A stretch of 64,000 nucleotides of DNA from contig NZ_LGRA01000018.1 of assembly GCF_003116095.1 (NCBI RefSeq), positions 614,610 through 678,609 of the forward strand. Reading direction: 5' to 3'. Position 1 is the first letter of the stretch. The number at the start of each line of letters is the position of its first letter. Position numbers and translations under genes: made by a program. Source of the stretch: Azospirillum sp. TSO35-2 (GTDB lineage: Bacteria; Pseudomonadota; Alphaproteobacteria; Azospirillales; Azospirillaceae). The notes beneath the pieces were generated by a model. It saw nothing but the letters and a program-made list of their open reading frames with translations. It was not told the DNA's origin and ran no database searches. Shown piece after piece: positions 35,977 through 45,707 of this stretch.

Positions 35977-38163
35977 GTGTTCGAGCGCATCAGCATCAAG
36001 GGCAAGATCGGGCTGATCCTGGCTGCGTCCGGCGCCGGGCTGCTTCTGGTGGCGGTGGTCAGCCTGCTCGGGCTCCGGGCGGAAATGACGGCCGACCGCC
36101 AGGACAAGACCCGCAACGTGGTGGAGGTCGCCCACACCCTGCTCGCCCATTTCGAGGCGCAGGAGCGCGCCGGCTCCCTGCCCCGCGCGGCGGCGCAGAC
36201 CCAGGCCAAGGCGGCGCTGAGGGCGCTTCGCCACAACGGCGGCGAGTATTTCTTCATCACCGATCTGGCGCCGCGCATGATCATGCACCCGATCAAGCCG
36301 GAGATGGAGGGCACCGACGTCTCGCAGAGCGCCGATCCCAATGGAAAGCTGCTGTTCCAGGAGTTCGTGCGTGTGGTGAAGGCCGACGGCGCCGGTTTCG
36401 TCGACTATCTGTGGCCGAAGCCCGGCTCGGCGACACCGGTGGCGAAGCTGTCCTACGTCAAGGGCTTCGCACCGTGGGGCTGGTTGATCGGCTCCGGCAT
36501 CTACATCGACGACGTCGACACCGCCTTCCGCGCCGCGGCGCTGCGGCTGGCCGGCACCGGGCTGCTGATCGGCCTGGTGGCCGCGCTGGTGGCGCTGCTG
36601 GTCAGCCGGGCCATCGTCCGGCCGCTCGACGGGCTGGGGCGCGTCATGCAGGAGCTGGCGGGCGGCAACAGCGCGGTCGCCGTCGCCGGTACGGACCGCG
36701 GCGACGAGATCGGCGCGATGGCCCGCACGGTGGAGATCTTCCGCGTCCAGCAGATCGACCTCTCCGGCCATTGGGAGCGCCAGAGGATCGAGCATGAGGT
36801 CAGCGAGCAGCGCGCCTACGCGCTGAAGCGGCTGACCGACCGTTTCGACGCCACCGTGGCGGAAACCATCCGCACGGTCGGCGTCGCCGTCACCACGCTG
36901 GAGACGACCGCCCGCGCCCTGTCGGCCACCGCCGACCGCAACCGGCGCGAGGCGACCTCGGTCGCCGGGGCGTCGCAGCAGGCCTCGACCAGCGTGCAGA
37001 CCGTCGCCGCGGCGGCGGAGGAGCTGACCGGCTCGATTGCCGTGATCGGCGAGCAGGTGGTGACCTCGTCCGCCATCTCGACGCAGGCGGTGGAGGCGTC
37101 GCAACGCGCCGGTGCCCAGGTCGACGGGCTGGGCAGCGCCGCCCAGAAGATCGGCGAGGTCGCCGGCCTGATCGCCGGCATCGCCAGCCAGACCAACCTG
37201 CTGGCGCTGAACGCCACCATCGAGGCGGCGCGGGCCGGCGAGATGGGCAAGGGCTTCGCCGTCGTCGCCGGCGAGGTCAAGAATCTGGCCGGCCAGACCG
37301 CCAAGGCGACCGAGGAGATCGCCCAGCACATCGCCAGCGTGCAGGAGGCGACGCGGTCCGCCGTCGCCGCCATCCACGACATCGGCACCATCGTCGCCCG
37401 CAGCGACGAGATCGGCACCTCCATCGCCGCCGCCGTCCAGCAGCAGGGCGCCGCCACCGGTGAGATCGCCCGCAGCGCCGGCGAGGCGGCGGAAGGAACC
37501 CGGCTGGTGTCCAGCAGCATCGATGCGGTGTCGGAAGCGGCGCTGGAAACCGAACGCTCGGCCGACGCACTGCTAGGCGCGGCCGGCGGGCTGTCGCGTC
37601 AGGCCGACAGCCTGCGCGGCATGGTCGACGCCTTCCTGGTGAACGTCGAGGCGATCACCGCCGCCCCCCTCGCCGCCCTGCACGGCGACCGGACCGGGGA
37701 CGGGGCGGGCGACGCCGCCATCTTCATGCCCTGGACCGGCGAACTGGCGGTCGGCGAAACCGGGATCGACACCGACCACATGATCCTGATCGCCCTGCTG
37801 AACGACGCCGCCTCCCTGGCCGGAGCGGCGGGGAACGCCCGCGGCGGTTCGGGCCGGACGGCGCTGCGCGAGGCGGTCGGCCGGCTGATCGCCTACACCG
37901 TCCTGCATTTCGAGCAGGAGGAGCGCCTGATGGACGAGTGCGCCTACCCCGACCGCGTCGCCCACAAGGCCCAGCACGAGGCGTTGCGCCAACGCGCCGG
38001 CAACCTGATGAGCCGCCTGGACGCCGGCGATTCCGTCGCCGACGAGCTGCTGGCGCTGGTGCGCGAATGGCTGTTCGAACACATCCGCCGCGTCGACAAG
38101 CGCATCGGCGAGCATCTGGCGGGACAGGCGGCGGCGGGCGGGGTGACGGGACGGGCGGCCTGA
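35977..38163 (+). CDS. Chemoreceptor with Cache, HAMP, MCP and C-terminal hemerythrin domains
   Basis: The 728-aa protein begins with a membrane segment (about residues 11-31) and a periplasmic Cache domain ([18 protein letters not shown], then [20 protein letters not shown]). A second membrane segment lies near 188-208, then HAMP, then the MCP tip [20 protein letters not shown] near 400-430. From about residue 585 a complete hemerythrin domain follows. All seven di-iron ligands are visible: His in DTDHM, His and Glu in HFEQEE, two His in HKAQH, and His and Asp in HIRRVD. The protein probably senses oxygen at the cytoplasmic end and a small acid outside. The start is GTG with GGGGGG upstream. 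Confidence 0.93.
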   Translation: MFERISIKGKIGLILAASGAGLLLVAVVSLLGLRAEMTADRQDKTRNVVEVAHTLLAHFEAQERAGSLPRAAAQTQAKAALRALRHNGGEYFFITDLAPRMIMHPIKPEMEGTDVSQSADPNGKLLFQEFVRVVKADGAGFVDYLWPKPGSATPVAKLSYVKGFAPWGWLIGSGIYIDDVDTAFRAAALRLAGTGLLIGLVAALVALLVSRAIVRPLDGLGRVMQELAGGNSAVAVAGTDRGDEIGAMARTVEIFRVQQIDLSGHWERQRIEHEVSEQRAYALKRLTDRFDATVAETIRTVGVAVTTLETTARALSATADRNRREATSVAGASQQASTSVQTVAAAAEELTGSIAVIGEQVVTSSAISTQAVEASQRAGAQVDGLGSAAQKIGEVAGLIAGIASQTNLLALNATIEAARAGEMGKGFAVVAGEVKNLAGQTAKATEEIAQHIASVQEATRSAVAAIHDIGTIVARSDEIGTSIAAAVQQQGAATGEIARSAGEAAEGTRLVSSSIDAVSEAALETERSADALLGAAGGLSRQADSLRGMVDAFLVNVEAITAAPLAALHGDRTGDGAGDAAIFMPWTGELAVGETGIDTDHMILIALLNDAASLAGAAGNARGGSGRTALREAVGRLIAYTVLHFEQEERLMDECAYPDRVAHKAQHEALRQRAGNLMSRLDAGDSVADELLALVREWLFEHIRRVDKRIGEHLAGQAAAGGVTGRAA

Positions 38164-38220
38164 CGGTCCCCGACCACGCCTCTTGACCTGTGCCGCGCAC
38201 AGGCCCATTCCTGACGCATC

Positions 38221-38835
38221 ATGAAGGCACGAATCCTCCGCATCGCCGCCGCCTCCGTCCTCGCCATCGCCGTGTCCGCCGGCATCGCGTGGTGGCAGGT
38301 GAACCACGCCGCCTCCTCCGTCGAAAGCGGCACGAAGAGCGCCGTGCCGATCGGCGGCCCCTTCACCCTGACCGACAACCACGGCAAGACGGTCACCGAC
38401 GCCGACTACCGCGGCAAATACCTGCTGATCTATTTCGGCTACACCTACTGCCCGGACGTCTGCCCGACCGAGCTGGGGGTGATGACCCAGGCGCTCGACC
38501 TGCTGGGGCCGCAGGCGGACAAGGTGCAGCCGCTGTTCATCACGGTCGACCCGGACCGCGACACTGTGGCGCACATGAACGACTATGTCGGGCTGTTCCA
38601 CCCCCGGCTGGTCGGCTTGACCGGGACCGCCGACCAGGTGCGCGAAGCCGCCCGCGCCTATCGTGTCTATTACGCGAAAGCGCCGCAAAAGGACGCAAAG
38701 CCGGACGAGTACCTGATGGACCATTCCAGCTTCATCTACCTGATGGGACCGGACGGCCGCTTCGTCGGGGTGTATCCCGCCGGCACCACCGCCGACCGCA
38801 TCGCGCAGGATCTGGGGAGCCGAATCGCCGGCTGA
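38221..38835 (+). CDS. SCO1/SenC copper chaperone-type thioredoxin-fold protein
   Basis: The 204-aa protein has an N-terminal membrane anchor (IAAASVLAIAVSAGIAWW) and a periplasmic SCO domain. The copper ligands are CPDVC (Cys77 and Cys81) in GYTYCPDVCPTELG and a His in DHSSFIYLMGPDG near residue 167. SCO proteins deliver copper to the CuA site of cytochrome c oxidase. It is a single gene; a terminator at 38874-38900 follows. It has 57 bases to the receptor gene on its left and probably its own promoter. Confidence 0.94.
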   Translation: MKARILRIAAASVLAIAVSAGIAWWQVNHAASSVESGTKSAVPIGGPFTLTDNHGKTVTDADYRGKYLLIYFGYTYCPDVCPTELGVMTQALDLLGPQADKVQPLFITVDPDRDTVAHMNDYVGLFHPRLVGLTGTADQVREAARAYRVYYAKAPQKDAKPDEYLMDHSSFIYLMGPDGRFVGVYPAGTTADRIAQDLGSRIAG

Positions 38836-38873
38836 CCGGCGCGGAAGGGGTGAAAAACCGCCTGAAAGCCGCG

Positions 38874-38900
38874 AAAACCGGTCATACCACCCGGTTTTTT
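38874..38900 (+). terminator. Rho-independent terminator after the SCO1 gene
   Basis: AAACCGG (38875-38881) pairs with CCGGTTT (38891-38897) around TCATACCAC and is followed by TTTCG. It lies 40 bases after the SCO1 stop and before the ATP synthase promoter. Confidence 0.8.
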
Positions 38901-39000
38901 CGCAGGCTGGAGCGGGACATCGCGCCGCACCGCGGCAAAAACGGCGGCTTTTCCCTCCTTTTATAGTCTTTTCAAGGACTTAGCTGGAGGGTTTTGCGAC

Positions 39001-39029
39001 TTGACAGTGCAACGCCCCACCCGTATGGT
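39001..39029 (+). promoter_or_regulatory. Sigma-70-type promoter of the ATP synthase Fo operon
   Basis: TTGACA (39001-39006) and TATGGT (39024-39029) are separated by exactly 17 bases. The predicted start near 39036 leaves a leader of about 40 bases before the atpI ATG at 39077. It is one of the best vegetative promoters in the window. Confidence 0.82.
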
Positions 39030-39076
39030 CTCGCCGCTTTCGCATGGCTGCGAGCCTGGAGAGATTGAGAGGCGGC

Positions 39077-39445
39077 ATGAACAACAAATCGCCCCCCGAT
39101 CCCTTGGAGGACCTCGAAGCCCGGTTGCGCAAGGCGCGCGAGGGACAACGCGGCTGGTCGGGCGAGTCTGGTAGCAAATACCACCGCCCGCCACAGAGCG
39201 CTCTCGGTGCCGCTTGGCGCATCGGCTCGGAGTTGATCGCGGCCATGATCGTCGGCGTCGGTGGCGGGCTCCTGCTCGATCGCTGGCTCGGCACCGCGCC
39301 CTGGGGACTGATCGTCATGTTCTTCCTGGGGTCCGCGGCGGGAGTCCTGAACGTCTACCGGGCCGTCAGCGGCTTCGGAATCGCCGCCGGCTACCGCCGG
39401 CCCACTGGGGACGACAACGAGCGCCGAGACGGCGACGAACACTGA
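39077..39445 (+). CDS. atpI: ATP synthase protein I
   Basis: AtpI assists assembly of the c-ring and is not part of the final enzyme. The 122-aa protein has a basic, polar N terminus (residues 1-45) and two membrane segments: ELIAAMIVGVGGGLLLDRWL and GLIVMFFLGSAAGVLNVYRA. The tail is short and charged. The ATG at 39077 has GAGAGGCGG upstream, better than any earlier codon. It leads the Fo operon, 12 bases before atpB. Confidence 0.9.
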   Translation: MNNKSPPDPLEDLEARLRKAREGQRGWSGESGSKYHRPPQSALGAAWRIGSELIAAMIVGVGGGLLLDRWLGTAPWGLIVMFFLGSAAGVLNVYRAVSGFGIAAGYRRPTGDDNERRDGDEH

Positions 39446-39457
39446 GCGAGGACGACC

Positions 39458-40201
39458 TTGGATCCGCTGCACCAGTTCCAAATCCACTCACTGTTTCAGA
39501 TCGTGCTCGGCGGCTATGACGTGTCGTTCACGAACTCGGCCTTCTACATGGTCGTGGCCGTGGCGGCGATCTACGCCCTGCTGGTGATGGGCATGGCGAA
39601 CAAGTCGATGGTCCCGGGCCGCCTGCAGTCGCTGGCCGAGATGTCGTACGAGTTCGTCGCCAACCTGGTGCGCGACAACGCCGGCCACGACGCCCGCCCC
39701 TACTTCCCGTTCGTGTTCGCGATCTTCATGTTCGTGCTGATCGGCAACATGATCGGCATGATCCCCTACACCTTCACCTTCACCAGCCACATCATCGTGA
39801 CCTTCGCGCTGGCGGCGACGGTGTTCGTGTTCGTCACCATCCTGGCCCTGCTGAAGCACGGCCTGCACTTCTTCACGTTCTTCATGCCGCACGGCGCTCC
39901 GGTGGCGCTTGCCCCGATCCTCATCCCGATCGAGGTGATCTCCTACGTGATGCGCCCCGTCAGCCTCTCGATCCGACTTTTCGCCAACATGATGGCCGGT
40001 CACACGATGCTGAAGGTGTTTGCCGGCTTCACGGTCATGATGATCAGCGGTCTCGGCGCGCTGGGCTTCGTCACCGGCCTCGTGCCCCTGGCCATCAACG
40101 TGGCGCTGACCGGCTTCGAGTTCCTGGTGGCTTTCCTGCAAGCGTACGTCTTCTCGATCCTGACCTGCCTGTACATCCGCGACGCGCTGGAGCTGCACTG
40201 A
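39458..40201 (+). CDS. atpB: ATP synthase Fo subunit a
   Basis: Subunit a forms the proton half-channels next to the c-ring. The 247-aa protein has five or six membrane helices. The essential arginine lies in [20 protein letters not shown] near residue 175. [20 protein letters not shown] and the C-terminal [21 protein letters not shown] are typical of the family. The start is TTG at 39458 (giving [10 protein letters not shown]), with GCGAGGAC upstream. The F1 genes are absent from the window, as expected for alphaproteobacteria, where Fo and F1 operons are separate. Confidence 0.97.
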   Translation: MDPLHQFQIHSLFQIVLGGYDVSFTNSAFYMVVAVAAIYALLVMGMANKSMVPGRLQSLAEMSYEFVANLVRDNAGHDARPYFPFVFAIFMFVLIGNMIGMIPYTFTFTSHIIVTFALAATVFVFVTILALLKHGLHFFTFFMPHGAPVALAPILIPIEVISYVMRPVSLSIRLFANMMAGHTMLKVFAGFTVMMISGLGALGFVTGLVPLAINVALTGFEFLVAFLQAYVFSILTCLYIRDALELH

Positions 40202-40281
40202 GCCGCTCCCGGCAACCCGCCGGACACCCTGTTCACCTCAAGTTCCAACCAGTTCACCCTTACCTAGAGGAAGAGAGTACA

Positions 40282-40506
40282 ATGGATCCTCAAGCCGCCA
40301 AGTTCATCGGTGCCGGTCTGGCTGTCATCGCCCTCGCCGGTGTCGGCATGGGTATCGGCAACATCTTCTCGACGCTGATCGGCTCGATCGCCCGCAACCC
40401 GGCCGTCCAGCCGAAGGTCTTCCCGATCGGCATTCTGGGCTTCGCGCTGACGGAAGCCGTTGCGCTGTTCGCCCTGCTGATCGCCTTCCTGATCCTGTTC
40501 GCCTAA
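40282..40506 (+). CDS. atpE: ATP synthase Fo subunit c
   Basis: Subunit c oligomers make the rotating ring. The 74-aa hairpin has helix 1 ([20 protein letters not shown]), a polar loop RNPAVQ and helix 2. The proton-carrying Glu58 lies in [17 protein letters not shown]. The usual glycine-rich GxGxGxG-like pattern is seen as [21 protein letters not shown] lies upstream of the ATG. Its separate strong ribosome-binding site fits the high copy number of subunit c. Confidence 0.98.
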   Translation: MDPQAAKFIGAGLAVIALAGVGMGIGNIFSTLIGSIARNPAVQPKVFPIGILGFALTEAVALFALLIAFLILFA

Positions 40507-40599
40507 GGCCAGAGCGGCTTTTCAAAAAAACAGCTCTGACGCGGCGCCGGGCTTCTTAGCGAAGTTTCGGCGCCGCTCCTTTGCCTAGGGGGACCGATC

Positions 40600-41250
40600 A
40601 TGCCGAACCTGTTGGCCAAAGGCCGGCTGGCCCGCTGGTCGGGAGTGGCGGGCGCCTCGCTCGTCACCCTCACCACGATGGCCGGCACCGTCCTGGCGGC
40701 CGCGGCGGAGCACGCTCCGGACGCGGCGCATGGCGGCGAGCACGCTTCCGGCGGCCTGCCGCAGCTCAATCCCGCCAATTTCCCGACCCAGATCTTCTGG
40801 CTGGCGCTGACCTTCGGCGTTCTCTATTACCTCATGTCCAAGAAAGCGCTCCCGCGCGTGGCCGAGGTTCTGGAGGCGCGCCAGGAGCGCATTTCGCGTG
40901 ACCTCGCGAAGGCTGCCCAGTTGAAGGAACAGGCCGAGGCCGTGCTGGCCCAGGTCGAGGCGGCCCTCGCCGGCGCCCGCAGCGAGGCCCAGGCCCTGAT
41001 CGGCAAGGCCAGCGCCGACATCGAAGCGAACAACCAGGCCCGTCAGGCCGCGTTGAACGCCGACATCGCCGAGCGTCTGCGCACCGCCGAGGCGTCGATC
41101 GCCGCGGCGAAGGAACAGGCGCTGACCAACATCCGCACCGCATCGACCGACATCGTCCGCGACATCACCGGCCGTCTGGCCGGCGTCGAGGTCGACCAGG
41201 CCCAGGCGGACGCCGCGGTCGCGGCCGTGCTTGAGGAGCGCCGGGGATGA
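40600..41250 (+). CDS. atpX: ATP synthase Fo subunit b' (membrane peripheral stalk)
   Basis: Subunit b' is the diverged second stalk chain of photosynthetic and other alphaproteobacteria. The 216-aa protein has a long N-terminal extension (residues 1-55, with a hydrophobic stretch SLVTLTTMAGTVLAAAA and a His-rich patch) before the membrane helix IFWLALTFGVLYYLMS. A long Ala/Glu/Gln-rich coiled coil follows. AGGGGGACC lies upstream of the ATG. Its TGA overlaps the ATG of the b gene (ATGA), so the two stalk chains are coupled. Confidence 0.93.
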   Translation: MPNLLAKGRLARWSGVAGASLVTLTTMAGTVLAAAAEHAPDAAHGGEHASGGLPQLNPANFPTQIFWLALTFGVLYYLMSKKALPRVAEVLEARQERISRDLAKAAQLKEQAEAVLAQVEAALAGARSEAQALIGKASADIEANNQARQAALNADIAERLRTAEASIAAAKEQALTNIRTASTDIVRDITGRLAGVEVDQAQADAAVAAVLEERRG

Positions 41251-41726
41251 ACGCACCTGAATTTTGGGTCGCCATCGCGTTCGTCATCTTCGCCGTGCTG
41301 GTCTGGAAGAAGGTGTCGGCGGCGGTCGGCGGCATGCTCGACGGCCGTGCCGAGAAGATCCGCGCCGAGTTGGACGAGGCCGAGCGTCTTCATAAGGACG
41401 CCCAGACCCTGCTCAACAGCTACCAGCAGCGTCAGGCCGACGCGCTGAAGGAAGCGGAGGCCGTCCTGGCCCACGCTCGCGAAGAGGCCGACCGTCTGCG
41501 CAATCAGGCCGGTGCCGACCTCGAAGCGTCGCTGAAGCGCCGCGAGGCCCAGGCCATGGACCGCATCGCCCAGGCGGAAGCCACGGCGGTGGCCGAGGTC
41601 CGCAACCTGACGGTGGACGTCGCCATCGGCGCCAGCCGCCGCGTGCTGGCCGGTGGCCTGCCCCCGGTCCAGGCGGATGCGTTGATCGAGAAGTCGATCT
41701 CCGAACTGCCGAAGCACCTGCACTGA
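41247..41726 (+). CDS. atpF: ATP synthase Fo subunit b
   Basis: Subunit b joins Fo to F1 as the stator. The 159-aa protein has a single membrane helix at its start (FWVAIAFVIFAVLVWKKV) and a charged coiled coil (ELDEAERLHKDAQTLLNSYQ). The length is typical of the b chain paired with b'. It overlaps the b' stop by four bases and is the last gene of the Fo operon; a strong terminator follows. Confidence 0.95.
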   Translation: MNAPEFWVAIAFVIFAVLVWKKVSAAVGGMLDGRAEKIRAELDEAERLHKDAQTLLNSYQQRQADALKEAEAVLAHAREEADRLRNQAGADLEASLKRREAQAMDRIAQAEATAVAEVRNLTVDVAIGASRRVLAGGLPPVQADALIEKSISELPKHLH

Positions 41727-41801
41727 GCGGGCCGCTTGGCCCGATCGGCATGAGCCGGTGTCCCCCGCGGCGATTGTTGCGGAACGGACAACGGAGTTTC
41801 G

Positions 41802-41834
41802 AAAAACCCCGGCCTTGGCGCCGGGGTTTTTCTT
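41802..41834 (+). terminator. Rho-independent terminator of the ATP synthase Fo operon
   Basis: AAAAACCCCGGC (about 41802-41813) pairs with GCGCCGGGGTTTTT-type bases (about 41818-41831) in a long stem with a T-rich tail. It lies about 75 bases after atpF and just before the dioxygenase gene. Confidence 0.93.
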
Positions 41835-41889
41835 TGGTCGAATGGAGCCGTCGCCGCCCTCCCCTGCCCGGCCGGAGCCCCGCCCTTCC

Positions 41890-42720
41890 ATGCCCGCCAC
41901 ACCCGCTGATTCCCTTGCCACCGCCCTTCCCGCTGACGCCGCCACGGTCTTCCCGTCGGTCTTCGTGTCGCACGGCGCCCCGACCCTGATCATCGAGACC
42001 AGCGCCGGCCGCGATTTCCTCGCGACGCTCGGCCGCCGGCTCGGCCGCCCGAGCGCGATCCTCGCCGTGTCGGCCCATTGGACCACCGGGCAGCCGACGG
42101 TCAGCGGCGCCACGGCGCCCGACACCATCCATGATTTCTACGGCTTCCCGGATGTGATGTACCGGATGCGCTACCCGGCCCCCGGTGCGCCAGCGCTGGC
42201 GGAGCGCGTCGCCGCGCTGACCGGCGCCGCGATCGACCCATCGCAGGGGCTCGACCACGGCGCCTGGGTGCCGCTGATGCTGATGTACCCGGAGGCCGAC
42301 ATCCCGGTCGCCCAGCTGTCGGTGATGCCGAACCGCAGCGCCGCCGACCACATCGCGCTCGGCCGCCGGCTGGACGCGTTGCGACACGAGGGCGTGCTGA
42401 TCCTCGCCAGCGGCGGCGCCGTCCACAATCTGCGGGAGTTCCGCTTCGGCGGCACCGGCGTCGCCGCCTGGGCTTCGGGCTTCGTCAACTGGCTCGACAC
42501 CACCCTGGCGGCCGGCGACACCGAGGCGCTGGGCAATTGGCTCGACGCCTGCCCCGACGCCCGCCGCGCCCACCCGAGCGACGAGCATTTCCTGCCGCTG
42601 CCGGTGGCGCTGGGCGCGGCCGGCCCCCACCCGCGCGCCGAGCGCCTGCACGCCGGCTTCGAACATGGCAGCCTGGGCATGCACGCCTACGCGTTCAGCG
42701 GCGGGGACGGCGCCGTCTGA
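41890..42720 (+). CDS. DODA-type (LigB superfamily) extradiol aromatic dioxygenase
   Basis: The 276-aa protein matches the 4,5-DOPA dioxygenase/YgiD group. Metal-site features are visible: SVFVSHGAPTLIIE near residue 22, SAHWTTGQPTV near 57, GLDHGAWVPLMLMYPEADIP near 120, and ASGGAVHNLREF near 180. The enzyme would cleave a catechol ring next to the hydroxyls. The start is uncertain between ATG 41842 and 41890; the frame opens earlier but would cross the operon terminator. Its physiological substrate is unknown. It is a single gene, just downstream of the ATP synthase terminator. Confidence 0.87.
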   Translation: MPATPADSLATALPADAATVFPSVFVSHGAPTLIIETSAGRDFLATLGRRLGRPSAILAVSAHWTTGQPTVSGATAPDTIHDFYGFPDVMYRMRYPAPGAPALAERVAALTGAAIDPSQGLDHGAWVPLMLMYPEADIPVAQLSVMPNRSAADHIALGRRLDALRHEGVLILASGGAVHNLREFRFGGTGVAAWASGFVNWLDTTLAAGDTEALGNWLDACPDARRAHPSDEHFLPLPVALGAAGPHPRAERLHAGFEHGSLGMHAYAFSGGDGAV

Positions 42721-42852
42721 CCTTTGGCGGTACCCCGTCCCACACTTGTCTGTTTGCCTGGGGGGTTTCGCAGGCTACAATCCGCGCCGCGTGGCCCCCG
42801 GCCTTCGGGATTCCGCGCGAATGATCAGGCACTAGCGCGATTGGGAGTCGGT

Positions 42853-44910
42853 GTGAAGCGGAACGGCATTCTGTCCCGGAGCGGCGGCCGGACCCGATTC
42901 CGCGACATGACCGTGTCGGCCCGGGTCACCGCAGGCTTCGGCGTCGCCCTGGCGCTGGTGGTGCTGCTGGGAGTGGTCGGGCTCGGCTGGTTCTACGCGG
43001 TGTCGCGCGACGTCGGCGCCTTCTCCGGCCGGGCGGACCTGTCCCAGGCGGCGGCCGACGCCGACGTCAGCCTGCGCGACCTGGAGGTCGCCGTCCGCGA
43101 CCATCTGACCTACGGCGACGACCAAAGCCTGCTCGACGCCTCCTGGCGCCACGACACCTTGGCGGAACGGCTCGACACGCTGGGCAAGGGCGCGGTGGAG
43201 ACGGCGGACCGCCAGGGGGTGGACAAGGCGCGCGCCTCGCTCGACGATTACTGGAAGGCGGTCCAGACCCTCATCCGGCTGCGCACGGAGCGCAACGGCC
43301 AGGTGATGAACGGGCTGGAGCCGCTGGTCGGTCAGACCCGGCAGAAGCTCGACTTGCTGAAAAGCGCCGGCGGCGTCGATTCGACCGCGCTGGCCAGCGA
43401 CGCCGCGATCGCCGTGCTGCTGATGCAGGAGCATCTGACCCGCTACATCGACCGCCGCGACCCGCAGGACGCCGAGGCGATGCGCGCCCAGCTCGCCATC
43501 GCCCGCGATCGTCTGGCGGAAATGAACCGCTACCTCTGGGTTCCCGGCACCAAGCAGGTGATCGACGAGGTCGGGACACTGCTGTCCAAGGCCGGCGGCA
43601 TCCTGACCGCCATCGAATCGACGGTCACCGAGGAAGACAACCTGCGGGCCGAGGCGATGGCCGCCAACGCCGCCGGCATCGCCGCCAACCTGGGCGAGAT
43701 CCGCCGCCGCGCCGAGGCGGGCACGCGGGAACTGCGCGGCACGCTGGCCGACGGGCTGTCGGGCTACACCCGCGTCGCGCTGTGGATCGGCGGCATCCTG
43801 CTGTTGGCCGGGCTGCTGGCGCTGTGGCTGGTTCAGCGCAGCGTCGCCGGGCCGGTGCGGACGATGGCGACCGCGGTGACCGCGCTGGCCGCCGGCCGCA
43901 CCGACGTCACGCTGCCGGCGCTGACCGGCCGCGACGAGATCGCCACCATGGCCCGCGCCGTCGAAACCCTGCGCGGCATCACCGAGGACACCGAGCGCCA
44001 GCGCCGCGAGGCGGAAACCGAACACACCCGGCTGCTGCGCGAGAAGGCGCTGGCCGAGTCCGCCAGCCAGGCCAAGAGCGACTTCCTGGTCAACATGGGC
44101 CAGGAGTTGCACGGCCCGCTGACCGAGATCGTCAACGCCAGCCAGTCGCTGATGACCGAACTGCACCGGCTGGGGGTGGACGAACTGGCGACCGACATCG
44201 AGCACATCCAGTGGACCGGCGAGCAGCTGACCGCGCTGGTCGACACCCTGCTCGACTACGCCAAGGTCGAGGCCGGGGCGATGGACGTCTGCCTGCAGGA
44301 CTTCGACATCAACCGGCTGCTGACCGAAACGCGCGAGCGCTCGATGCCGGCGGCCGACCTGCACGGCAACGCGCTGGACCTGACGGCGCCGGCCGGGCTG
44401 GGGCAGATGCATTCGGACTTCACCAAGGTGCGGCAGGCGCTGCTGAACCTGCTGGACAACGCCTGCAAATTCACCCAGGGCGGCACCGTGACCCTGTCGG
44501 CCGAGCGGATCGAGCGCGACGGCGCCCGCTGGTACCGCTTCACCGTGGCCGACACCGGCCGCGGCTTCCCCAGCGCCCAGACCGGGCGGCTGTTCCAGCC
44601 CTTCGTCCAGGGCGCCGGCAGCGGCGCCATCGCCACCCGCGGCCAGGGCAAGCCGCGGGGCGCCGGGTTGGGACTGACCCTGGTCGGCCATTACACCGCG
44701 ATGCTGGGCGGCGACATCGAGGTCGCCAGCGAGCCCGGCCAGGGCACCCGCATCACCATCGCCCTGCCCGCGGTCTACGAACCGCCGGCGGAGGAACGGC
44801 CGCTGCAACTGGAGGCGGTCGGCAACGCCAAGCCGCTGCTGAGCGTCGCCTCGCTGAAGCCCGCCGGCCATCTGGCCACCACATCGACGATGACGCAGCT
44901 CTCGCCGTAA
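42853..44910 (+). CDS. Membrane sensor histidine kinase with degenerate H-box
   Basis: The 685-aa protein has membrane segments near residues 27-47 and 307-328 flanking a long helical periplasmic sensor. A HAMP region, a HisKA-like dimerisation helix and a full HATPase domain follow. ATP-binding boxes are intact: N-box NLLDNACKFTQGG near 531, G1 DTGRGF near 566, G2 GAGLGLTLVGHY near 602. The H-box reads FLVNMGQELHGPLTEI, with Gln419 where the phosphorylated His of FxxNxSHELRTP should be. A His two residues later (LHGP) replaces the usual Arg. The kinase may therefore be inactive, act in trans, or use a shifted His. The GTG start has GGGAG upstream; ATG 42907 is possible. Confidence 0.88.
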   Translation: MKRNGILSRSGGRTRFRDMTVSARVTAGFGVALALVVLLGVVGLGWFYAVSRDVGAFSGRADLSQAAADADVSLRDLEVAVRDHLTYGDDQSLLDASWRHDTLAERLDTLGKGAVETADRQGVDKARASLDDYWKAVQTLIRLRTERNGQVMNGLEPLVGQTRQKLDLLKSAGGVDSTALASDAAIAVLLMQEHLTRYIDRRDPQDAEAMRAQLAIARDRLAEMNRYLWVPGTKQVIDEVGTLLSKAGGILTAIESTVTEEDNLRAEAMAANAAGIAANLGEIRRRAEAGTRELRGTLADGLSGYTRVALWIGGILLLAGLLALWLVQRSVAGPVRTMATAVTALAAGRTDVTLPALTGRDEIATMARAVETLRGITEDTERQRREAETEHTRLLREKALAESASQAKSDFLVNMGQELHGPLTEIVNASQSLMTELHRLGVDELATDIEHIQWTGEQLTALVDTLLDYAKVEAGAMDVCLQDFDINRLLTETRERSMPAADLHGNALDLTAPAGLGQMHSDFTKVRQALLNLLDNACKFTQGGTVTLSAERIERDGARWYRFTVADTGRGFPSAQTGRLFQPFVQGAGSGAIATRGQGKPRGAGLGLTLVGHYTAMLGGDIEVASEPGQGTRITIALPAVYEPPAEERPLQLEAVGNAKPLLSVASLKPAGHLATTSTMTQLSP

Positions 44911-44934
44911 GACGGATCAGTCCGTTCCGACGGA

Positions 44935-45624
44935 TCAGGCCAGCGGGCGGGCGGTGTCTTCCGGCGCGTCGCCGTCGTCGACCGGCTGACCGTATTTCAG
45001 CCGCCGCATCTTCTCCGCCACCCGCGCGATCTCCTCCGGCGGCAGGATCACCGGCTCGCCGAGCTGCTGGGCGTAGAGATACTGGCGGGCCAGCGTTTCA
45101 ACCTCGACCGCCAGCGCCAGCGCCGCCGCGACGCTCGTCCCCAGCACGATCATGCCGTGGTTGGCCAACAGGCAGGCGGTCCGCCCCTCCAGCGCCGCCA
45201 GCGCGTGGTCGGACAGTTCCTGCGTGCCGAAGGTGGCGTAGGGCGCGCAGCGGATCGAATCGCCGCCGGCCAGCGCCACCATGTAATGGAAGGACGGAAT
45301 GCCGCGGCCATGCACGGCCAGTGCGGTGGCGAAGGTTGGGTGCGCGTGCAGCACCACCGCCGTGTCCGGCCGCGCCCGCAGGATGTCGCGATGGATGCGC
45401 CACTCCGACGACGGCCGCCGCTCACCCCGATAGGTGCCATCGAACCCCATCTCGACGATGTCGTCCGGCGTCATCGCGTCGTAGGGCAGGCTGGTCGGCG
45501 TGACCAGAAAGCCGCCCTCGACCCGGTGCGACAGGTTGCCCGACATGCCCTGGTTGACGCCGAGCCGGTTCATGGCGAGGCAACCGTCGATCACGGCCTG
45601 ACGTTCGGCGAGGTAAGCGGTCAT
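44935..45624 (-). CDS. Class II aldolase/adducin family protein
   Basis: The 229-aa protein has the zinc-binding aldolase fold. Motifs are MSGNLSHRV near residue 27, the metal-binding VVLHAHPTFATAL (HxH) near 92, and LLANHGMIVLG near 155, which supplies the third His. The acidic base candidate is in SSEWRIHRDIL. The family includes fuculose-phosphate aldolase, ribulose-phosphate epimerase and methylthioribulose dehydratase; the actual substrate cannot be set. It reads leftward, convergent with the kinase gene, and is 83 bases from the formate dehydrogenase operon. The ATG at 45624 begins MTAYLAERQAVIDG. Confidence 0.85.
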   Translation of the reverse strand: MTAYLAERQAVIDGCLAMNRLGVNQGMSGNLSHRVEGGFLVTPTSLPYDAMTPDDIVEMGFDGTYRGERRPSSEWRIHRDILRARPDTAVVLHAHPTFATALAVHGRGIPSFHYMVALAGGDSIRCAPYATFGTQELSDHALAALEGRTACLLANHGMIVLGTSVAAALALAVEVETLARQYLYAQQLGEPVILPPEEIARVAEKMRRLKYGQPVDDGDAPEDTARPLA

Positions 45625-45707
45625 GGCGGGCTTCCGGGTGGGTGGGACGCGTCAGGGGGCCATGGGGGCCATCGGCCGTCAAGCCCCTTGCCGCCTCCCC
45701 GCCCGCC

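Noticed and set aside
34543..37377. Open frame of 944 codons on the minus strand
   Set aside because: It runs antisense to phoH and the hemerythrin receptor gene; the translated sequence is low complexity and matches no family.
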